From: DASTPP01 sp035762175 | GTDB lineage: Bacteria; Myxococcota_A; Polyangia; Polyangiales; Polyangiaceae | NCBI GenBank assembly: GCA_035762175.1 | Contig: DASTPP010000170.1 | Location: 1-64,000 of the forward strand | Reading direction: 5' to 3' | Length of the DNA: 64,000 nt | In this document: piece after piece, positions 58,373 to 64,000 of the stretch | How the letters are laid out: each line of letters opens with the position of its first letter | Numbering within the stretch: position 1 is the stretch's first letter | The notes under the pieces: generated by a model | Database searches by the model: none | What the model was told of the DNA's origin: nothing | Seen by the model: only the letters and a program-made list of their open reading frames with translations | Translations under genes and position numbers: made by a program

Positions 58373-59623
58373 CTAAGCTTTGCTCTGAAGCCCCCCGCCG
58401 CCCCGGGGGCTGAAGGGCGGCGGGCCGGGCTGGCTCGAGCTCAGCCGATAGCAGCGGGCGGCATTCCCGCCGAGGATCTTCGCCTGCTCGGCCGGGGGCA
58501 TCGCGCTCGTCTCGCGCCGGATGGCGTCGCCGGCGCCGGGGAAGAGGCAGTCGTGATGAGGGTAGTCGGACGACCAGACGACGTGATCGGCGGCGATCGT
58601 GCGGCCGATGCTTTCTGGGAGCGGCTCGCTGGCGTGGAACGCCACGAGGCACTGGCGGCGGAAGTACTCGCTCGGCGGCAGCTTCAGCCAGGGTGCGGTG
58701 CGCCTCATCATCGGCGACTCGTAGCGGCAGTCCATCTCTTCGAGCCAGCTCTGCGTCCACTGGCCTCCGGCTTCGACGAAGACGAGGCGGAGCCCCGGGA
58801 AGCGCGCGAGGACGCCGCCGACGATGAGGCTCGCGAGCGCGAGCTGCTGCTCGATGCGATGGGAGACGAGGTGATGCAGGAACAAGCTGCCGCCGAACCG
58901 GTTCGCGCCCGCGACCACGTCGACGAGCGGGCCGCGCCCCTCGGCGTCAGGCAACGAGGAGAGCGTGTGCACCTGCACGGGCACGTCGAGCTCCTGGGCG
59001 AGTTGCCAGAACGGATCGAGCGCGCGATCGCGCAGCATGCGCCGGCCGACCGGCAGCGGAATGATCAGGAAGCCGGGCAAGCCCATCGCCTCGACGGCCC
59101 AGCGCGCGTCCTTCACGGCCAAGTCGACGTCGTAGAGGTTCACCGGATAGACCGGCTTCAGGCGCCCGGGCGCGGCGCGCGCGAACTCGCCCGCCCAGCG
59201 CCCGTACGCGCGGCACAGCGCCGACCCGATCGCGCCGTTCGGGATGGTGGAGTTGCCGAGCGCGAGGGTGGGCGTGAGCAACGCCACGTCGATCCCCTCG
59301 GCGTCCATGGTGGCGAGGTACCCCGCGGGGTCGAGGCCCTCGCCCAGCGGGCGGTTCGGCCGGAAGCGATCGTCGTCGAACATCCGGTTCGCGTAGGGGT
59401 CGTCCCACATCGCGCCCGAGAACGCCATCACGCGATCGGCGAGCGCGATCCGCGAGGAGCCGTCCGGGAGGGTGACCTTGCGGTACACGTGCTCTCGGAA
59501 TTGCGGCTCGGCGTATCGCTGGAAGATGCTCCAGGTTTCCTGGACGTGCCGATCGACGTCCACGACCAGCGGGCGGTCGAAGGCGGGCGCGGCGCGCGGC
59601 GGCGCGCTCTCCGCGGTGGTCAT
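58373..59623 (-). CDS. Amidohydrolase-2 family metal-dependent hydrolase/decarboxylase
   Basis: A 416-residue TIM-barrel protein. VDVDRHVQETWSIFQRY replaces the usual HxH start (DxDRHV). DVPVQVHTLSSLPDA and LFLHHLVSHR provide His ligands, LVFVEAGGQWTQSWLEEMD follows, and the final SSDYPHHDC gives the catalytic Asp. The family includes decarboxylases such as ACMSD and 6-methylsalicylate decarboxylase. Its ATG overlaps the hydroxylase gene by four bases. The C-terminus ends in a Pro/Gly-rich tail. The first ligand pattern is unusual. Confidence 0.9.
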   Translation of the reverse strand: MTTAESAPPRAAPAFDRPLVVDVDRHVQETWSIFQRYAEPQFREHVYRKVTLPDGSSRIALADRVMAFSGAMWDDPYANRMFDDDRFRPNRPLGEGLDPAGYLATMDAEGIDVALLTPTLALGNSTIPNGAIGSALCRAYGRWAGEFARAAPGRLKPVYPVNLYDVDLAVKDARWAVEAMGLPGFLIIPLPVGRRMLRDRALDPFWQLAQELDVPVQVHTLSSLPDAEGRGPLVDVVAGANRFGGSLFLHHLVSHRIEQQLALASLIVGGVLARFPGLRLVFVEAGGQWTQSWLEEMDCRYESPMMRRTAPWLKLPPSEYFRRQCLVAFHASEPLPESIGRTIAADHVVWSSDYPHHDCLFPGAGDAIRRETSAMPPAEQAKILGGNAARCYRLSSSQPGPPPFSPRGGGGLQSKA

Positions 59624-61065
59624 CGGCCCTCCCGCTTGGCGGCCGAAGGCGCAGGGGTCTGCTCGATGCCGGCCAGGCGGCACGCCGTCCGCTCGAAGGG
59701 GGACAGATCGTAGCCCTCGATGAACGCCAGCCGGTTGCGCGCGAGGTCCCGACCGTTGAACAGCTCGAACAGCAGCTGCCGGGAGGCGAAGGAGCCGCAC
59801 GCCAGATCCCGCGCGAGCCGGAAGAGGCGCGCCCGGTCCGCGGGCGCCAGCGGGCCGCCCGACAGGGAGCGTTCCAGCTCGGGCCCCTCGTCGCCGGCGA
59901 GGTCGGCCGTCGTCGGGGTGGTGAGGAGGCTCTGGCCGCTCAGCGAGAGGACCGACAGCACGAGCCGCGGGTACTGCTCGACGGCGTGCATGTGCGCTAC
60001 CATCGTCGCGCGGGGGTTGGGCATCGCGATGCCGTCGCGGGTGGTCACGGCGTCGCTCTCGGCGCTCCGGAGGAACGCGCGCATGGTCTCGACGTGGCGG
60101 ACGATCTCCGCGATCTTTTCCTTCACCCGCTCGAACTGCGCCGTCCCGAGCTGCCGGGCGATGAGGGAGCACACGCCGGCGAAGAGCTCGGCCTTCGCGG
60201 CCATTCGGATGACAATGTGGTAGTACGCGAACACGTTCACGAGCCGCCACACCGTCTGGAGCGCCTCGACGTCCTCGGCGAGGAACACGCGCTCCGGCGG
60301 GACGCGCACGTCGTCGAAGATCGCCGACGCGTCCATCTCGTCGAAGCGCGCGCTGAGGGGGTGGTCCGCCGGGTCGCCCGCCGAGAGCGGCTCGCGGCAG
60401 ACGAAGCGCAGGCGCGGCGAGTTCACCGGCACCGCGAAGAAGAGCGCCTGGTGCGGCGCGAGGCCGGCGCGCGGCGGCGTGAGCACGAGGTATTCGTTGG
60501 CGAGCGGGGACATGGTCGCCATGGTCTTCGTCCCGCGGACGACGAGGTGGTCGCCGTCGCGGCCGGCGACGTGAAGGTGGTCGAGCGCGGCGCTCGGCTT
60601 GGACCGGTCGATCTGCCGGTCGGCGAAGCTGTGGGTGAGAAACAGGTCGCGGTCGCGGCAGGCCCCGAAGTACCGCTCGACGTTCTCGGCCCAGCGCGGC
60701 GAGAACCGCGCGAGGGCCCCCTTCGCGGCGAGCAGGCCGAGCAAGATGAGCGGGACGTAATCAGGCAGGCGCCCCATCGTGCCGCCCTGCTGGCGCACCA
60801 GGTGCTCGATCATGCGCCGCCGGCGCTCGAGGTCGGCGGCGCTCTTCGGAATCAGCCAGGCGAGGCTGGCCCGCTCGCCCGAGGGAGACTCCATGGTCAG
60901 CAGGTCGCCGAGCGCGGGGTCGTGGTGCTGGTCGTAGAGGCCGGCGATGGCCTGAGCGCAGCCCCGAAGTGCCGGGTGGCCCGCGACGTCGGGGACCCGG
61001 CGGCCGCCGAGGAACACCTGGCGGCCGTCGTCGAGACTTTCGAGATACTGGCGGCCCGTTCTCAT
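59620..61065 (-). CDS. HpaB-like flavin-dependent hydroxylase (4-hydroxyphenylacetate 3-monooxygenase family)
   Basis: A 481-residue protein with the acyl-CoA-dehydrogenase-like HpaB fold. It starts MRTGRQYLESLDDGRQVFLG, exactly the canonical HpaB N-terminus, so ATG 61065 (with AAAGGA upstream) is preferred over the GTG at 61116 that overlaps the previous stop. RDRDLFLTHSFADRQIDRSK and VVRGTKTMATMSPLANEYLV belong to the flavin/substrate domain; FDDVRVPPERVFL follows. Members hydroxylate phenols using FADH2 from a reductase, or act as dehydratases (4-hydroxybutyryl-CoA type). No reductase gene is adjacent. Confidence 0.9.
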   Translation of the reverse strand: MRTGRQYLESLDDGRQVFLGGRRVPDVAGHPALRGCAQAIAGLYDQHHDPALGDLLTMESPSGERASLAWLIPKSAADLERRRRMIEHLVRQQGGTMGRLPDYVPLILLGLLAAKGALARFSPRWAENVERYFGACRDRDLFLTHSFADRQIDRSKPSAALDHLHVAGRDGDHLVVRGTKTMATMSPLANEYLVLTPPRAGLAPHQALFFAVPVNSPRLRFVCREPLSAGDPADHPLSARFDEMDASAIFDDVRVPPERVFLAEDVEALQTVWRLVNVFAYYHIVIRMAAKAELFAGVCSLIARQLGTAQFERVKEKIAEIVRHVETMRAFLRSAESDAVTTRDGIAMPNPRATMVAHMHAVEQYPRLVLSVLSLSGQSLLTTPTTADLAGDEGPELERSLSGGPLAPADRARLFRLARDLACGSFASRQLLFELFNGRDLARNRLAFIEGYDLSPFERTACRLAGIEQTPAPSAAKREGR

Positions 61066-61112
61066 TGGCAGTCCTTTCGACCGATCCGGGTCGGGGTGGG
61101 GTCCGTTCGAGT

Positions 61113-62789
61113 TCACGCCCCCGGGGGCGCCGGCTCTTCGTCCAGGTAGACTTTGCCGGCGGTGCCGTCGACGGTCACCACCTGGCCGTCTCGAATCGCG
61201 CGGGTCGCCTGCTGGGTCCCGACGACCGCGGGAATGCCGTATTCGCGCGCGACGATCGAGCTATGCAAGGAGATCGCGCCGACGTCGGTGACGACGGCCG
61301 CGGCGCGGGAGAAGAGGGGCGTCCAGCTCGGGGTCGTGGCCACCGCGACGAGCACCTCGCCCGCCCGCAGGCGGCGGAACTCCGACGGGAAGCCGAGCAC
61401 CCGGGCGGTGGCGCGGACGCGGCCGGGGCTCGCGGCGGTGCCGACGAGGACCGAGCGGTGGCGTTCGGTCTTGGCGCCTATCTCGCGCAGGTTGATGGGC
61501 CAGCGCATCGAGCGCTCCCACGCCGCCGCCTCGGCCGGGATGCGCACCGGCGGGGCCAGCGAGCGCCTCGCCTCCCTGAGCTCTCTTCGCTCCGCCACGG
61601 CGGCGGCGAGCGAGCCGCCGGAGGTCGCCGTGGCCCGGTCCCGGAGCTCGCCCGCGGTGAGGAAGAAGACGTCGTCGGGGGCGTCGAGGACGTCGTCGGC
61701 GGCGAGCCGGCGCCCCAGCTCGAGCAGCACGCGGCGGAAGACCGGCCAGCCCATCTGCAGGAAGAACACCGCGTCCTCGCGCGCCACGGCGTAGCGCTGC
61801 GCCCGGGCGAGCAGCGCGTCGAACAGCGCGCGCCGCGGGCCGGTCAGGCGGGCACGCACCTTCGCCGTCGCCTCTTCGCGCTCTCGGGCCAGCCGCTCGA
61901 CCGACTCGCCCGGGTCGGCGGCCGACGGGGACATGTAGCAGCGCAGCGCGATCGCGAGCGGCCCGGGGCTCTCCGCGAACGTGGGTTCGATGAAATCGAG
62001 CGACCCCGTCTCGTGCCCGTAGGCCTCCAGGTGGTCGAGGAGGCGGCCGCGGAAGGGCGCCAGCGCGGCGTCGTCCGGGGCCCCCCCGACCAGCACGTCG
62101 ATCGGGTTCTCTTCGAGCCAGGCGACGATCTTGGGGGACGCGAGCGCCTCGCGGACCAGCCGGAACGCGCTCTGTTGGGCCTCGACCGCCTTGGTCCGAA
62201 AGCCGCGGTAGAGGACGAGGTGGTCGTCGCCGAGCACGTCGCCCATCGGCCGGCCGCACGCGCCCCGCAAGAACTGCATGAGCGGCGCCGCGCCGCCCGA
62301 CGCGAGGCTCAGGACGTACCAGACCTCGGCCACGTCGAGCGCGAGCTCGTCGAGCGTCGAGAGCAGCGCGCGGGCGGGCGTGGCCGCGGCGGCGCGCGCG
62401 CGGTAGGCGTCGAGCCGCCCGAGGTACGCCGGCAGCGCCCTTCGCTCCCACCGATCGACCCAACCGCCGCTCAACTCGGAGAAGAGAAAGCGCGGCGGGA
62501 GCAGGAGTACGCTCAGCCGGTCGGGGTCGGCGCGGGCGAAGAAGTAGCCGTTCGCCACCATGTACGACGGCCGCTCGACGCGCCACGCGCGCGGCATCCG
62601 GACCCCGAGCCGGCCGCTGCCGCCGCTCTCCCGCCCGTTCGCCAGGATCGGCAACAGGGAGGTCTCGAACAGCGGAGAGAGGGGGTCTCGGAGCCACTCG
62701 CCGAGCCGCCAGGTGCGCAGCCATCGGGCGCCGGGGACGGGGCTTTTCCAAATTGTCTCGCCGGCCCCTGCCTCGAGATTCGCGCTCAT
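61113..62789 (-). CDS. PEP-utilising-type protein with phosphohistidine swivel domain, no ATP-grasp
   Basis: A 558-residue protein. The C-terminal 100 residues are a PEP-utilising mobile domain: VLVAVATTPSWTPLFSRAAA, then DVGAISLHSSIVAREYGIPA with the phospho-accepting His. Upstream is a large helical region as in phosphotransferases of the rifampin-phosphotransferase and phenylphosphate-synthase type. The ATP-grasp module that normally loads the histidine is absent here. A phosphotyrosine-type phosphatase gene lies directly upstream, with a four-base overlap. The phosphate donor may be encoded elsewhere, or the protein may have another role. Confidence 0.82.
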   Translation of the reverse strand: MSANLEAGAGETIWKSPVPGARWLRTWRLGEWLRDPLSPLFETSLLPILANGRESGGSGRLGVRMPRAWRVERPSYMVANGYFFARADPDRLSVLLLPPRFLFSELSGGWVDRWERRALPAYLGRLDAYRARAAAATPARALLSTLDELALDVAEVWYVLSLASGGAAPLMQFLRGACGRPMGDVLGDDHLVLYRGFRTKAVEAQQSAFRLVREALASPKIVAWLEENPIDVLVGGAPDDAALAPFRGRLLDHLEAYGHETGSLDFIEPTFAESPGPLAIALRCYMSPSAADPGESVERLAREREEATAKVRARLTGPRRALFDALLARAQRYAVAREDAVFFLQMGWPVFRRVLLELGRRLAADDVLDAPDDVFFLTAGELRDRATATSGGSLAAAVAERRELREARRSLAPPVRIPAEAAAWERSMRWPINLREIGAKTERHRSVLVGTAASPGRVRATARVLGFPSEFRRLRAGEVLVAVATTPSWTPLFSRAAAVVTDVGAISLHSSIVAREYGIPAVVGTQQATRAIRDGQVVTVDGTAGKVYLDEEPAPPGA

Positions 62790-63361
62790 CGGCCTTCCCT
62801 ATCTTCGGTCACGGGTTGGGCCGTCGCGCCCCCGGGCCTGGCGGGGCCGTGGTCGCTGCGGAGAAACCGCTCGACGGCGTCGGCGTGCTCGGGCCGGAGG
62901 AGCGCCGCGGCGTCGGCGCGCGCGATCGCGGCGGCCGCGTCGGAGCCGCCCCAGCCCGCCGATCGCAGAATCGCATAGGCGAACAGCGGCGACCGGCTCC
63001 GGCCGGCCATGCAATGAAGGTAGAGGCGGTACCCGGGGTCGAGCGCCGCGCCGCGCGCGAACTCGACGGCGCGGCGGAGCGCCCCTTCGGGGAAAGACGG
63101 CAGCGCGTCGGGCACGCCGAGCCAGCACAGGGCGACCCCGGTGCCCGCGAGGATCGGCGCGTCGTCGAACCCTTGCTGCAGGTTGATGACATGCGTGACC
63201 CTCTCGCGGCGTAGCGACGCGACGTTTGCGGCGGTGCCGATCATTCCGCCGATGGCGATGCGATCGGTGACACACCTGCATTCCAGCGAGAAATCGCTGG
63301 GCACGCGAACCCCGTTCAGCAGAAGAAGCTCGGGCTCCGCGAGCCCGCGACCTTGTGCCAT
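62786..63361 (-). CDS. Dual-specificity/tyrosine-type protein phosphatase
   Basis: A 191-residue cysteine phosphatase. The P-loop HCMAGRSRS gives HCx5R (nucleophile Cys and Arg), preceded by the INLQQGFDDAPILAGTGVAL segment with a possible general acid. It is small and cytoplasmic. It is the first gene of the minus-strand operon (phosphatase-swivel-HpaB-amidohydrolase), and each start overlaps the previous stop. It may dephosphorylate the product or the protein His/Ser of the neighbouring swivel enzyme; that is inference. Confidence 0.9.
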   Translation of the reverse strand: MAQGRGLAEPELLLLNGVRVPSDFSLECRCVTDRIAIGGMIGTAANVASLRRERVTHVINLQQGFDDAPILAGTGVALCWLGVPDALPSFPEGALRRAVEFARGAALDPGYRLYLHCMAGRSRSPLFAYAILRSAGWGGSDAAAAIARADAAALLRPEHADAVERFLRSDHGPARPGGATAQPVTEDREGR

Positions 63362-63706
63362 GTGAGGCGCCCCCGGCGAGGCCTCGACCGCAACGCCGCG
63401 CGGCCGCCTCGGCAATCTCGACCGCATCGTACACGATCGCAAACAACGATGCAAGCAACGCCATTAAGACGAAGGCGCCACCATTCTCACCCGACGGCGC
63501 GTCCGGCGCCCGGCGGCGATTCGGGCACCTCGAATCTGCCGCCGGGCGGCGATCTCGATACCTCCCTCGCCGCGAAGGCGCCCCGGCGGCCGCCGGCCAT
63601 TCTCGATGAGGTAGAGGCGCCGGAAGGCCCGGGGTAACTTGTCATCGCCGGGGCGCTGGTCTAGAGAACCGGCGCGAAGGCGCAAACCGCCGAAGGCCAG
63701 GGTCTG
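63362..63706. other. Divergent intergenic region
   Basis: About 345 bp between the phosphatase (minus) and radical SAM (plus) genes. It is AT-richer near 63425-63480 (TACACGATCGCAAACAACGA). It probably holds two divergent promoters; none is certain. Open frames here are low complexity. Confidence 0.45.
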
Positions 63707-63979
63707 ATGGAGCTAACGTTCGAAGAATACAAGGCGCGCCGGCTGGTCAACGTGCACCGCCACGTCGACGGCCGGTGGTTCTGGACGCGCTACAGCGCCC
63801 ACCCCTACGTGGGCTGCCGAAGCGGCTGCGAGTTCTGTTACCTGCGCGGCGGCCTCTACTTGGGGCGGCGCGACCCGGGCACGTTCGATACGCTCATTCA
63901 GGTCAAGACCAACGCGGTCGAGCGGCTCCGCGCCGAGCTGCCCAAGCTGGCGCCCGACGTCCTCGCGTGCGGCGACTGA
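63707..63979 (+). pseudogene. Radical SAM (SPL-like) gene start with an in-frame stop, truncated by the window
   Basis: A 90-residue frame with the radical SAM cluster motif VGCRSGCEFCYLRG (CxxxCxxC) at about residues 34-47, and VNVHRHVDGRWFWTRYSAHP before it, like the spore-photoproduct-lyase-related family. It stops at TGA 63977-63979. Beyond the stop the same frame continues QQPAEDR, the expected family sequence (DWQQPAE). A TGG-to-TGA change would thus explain the stop. It may be a pseudogene, a sequencing error or, less likely, readthrough. The window ends 21 bases later. Confidence 0.7.
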
Positions 63980-64000
63980 CAGCAGCCGGCGGAAGATCGC

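Overview
The window is about 64 kb of very GC-rich DNA (roughly 70% or more by eye) with a strong G/C preference at third codon positions, so every real gene casts long shadow ORFs in other frames. Many lipoproteins, an ECF sigma factor, a hybrid PAS-histidine kinase, a DUF1592-type protein with a cellulose-binding-like tail, a WYL remnant, a sigma-54-like promoter and remnants of a bacterial sterol pathway together suggest a myxobacterium, most likely of the Sorangium/Polyangium side. This is inference from gene content. No rRNA or convincing tRNA gene was found.

Layout. (1) 0-13.2 kb holds secreted and lipoprotein genes, a molybdopterin oxidoreductase, a CvfB-type S1 RNA-binding protein, an ECF sigma factor with its membrane partner, and two paralogous lipoproteins of which only one has a CxxCH haem motif. 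(2) 13.2-15.5 kb holds a five-repeat CRISPR-like array, a broken receiver-domain gene, and an O-methyltransferase behind a sigma-54-like promoter. (3) 15.9-30.6 kb looks like a peptide natural-product locus: an HlyD-type adaptor, a C39 peptidase/ABC exporter with an intact Cys-His-Asp triad, a second ABC exporter with a degenerate peptidase domain, a SunS-architecture glycosyltransferase, a Rossmann dehydrogenase, a 47-residue double-glycine precursor with its own terminator, an asparagine-synthetase-like cyclase without the amidotransferase cysteine, a split transketolase, two more glycosyltransferases and a 2-oxoglutarate/Fe(II) oxygenase. (4) 30.7-41.1 kb holds an M1-type peptidase lipoprotein, an IS66 remnant, an atypical FAD oxidase, a DUF1592/CBM2 protein coupled to a hybrid kinase, a lipoprotein and a SUKH protein with a basic tail. 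(5) 41.2-44.6 kb is a decayed sterol-like locus: oxidosqualene cyclase and FAD-oxidoreductase fragments fused together, a Rieske oxygenase that has lost its Rieske domain, an intact SdmB-like dehydrogenase and an ABC-ATPase fragment. (6) 45.6-63.4 kb, all on the minus strand, is an oxidative tailoring locus: three P450s, a KstD-like flavoprotein, two further dehydrogenase/desaturase-type enzymes, a radical SAM/SPASM protein, SnoaL, amidohydrolase, HpaB-like hydroxylase, a phosphohistidine-swivel protein and a dual-specificity phosphatase, with a palindromic operator in the promoter of the P450 operon. (7) The right edge has the start of a radical SAM gene with an in-frame stop.

A dispersed element of about 126 bp occurs five times in the same orientation (323, 8257, 13894, 34228, 38663), and at least three copies lie in or beside broken genes. 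It looks like a non-autonomous mobile element. The best candidates for something undescribed are the double-glycine peptide/AsnB/glycosyltransferase locus, the dispersed element, and the oxidative cluster next to the sterol remnants.
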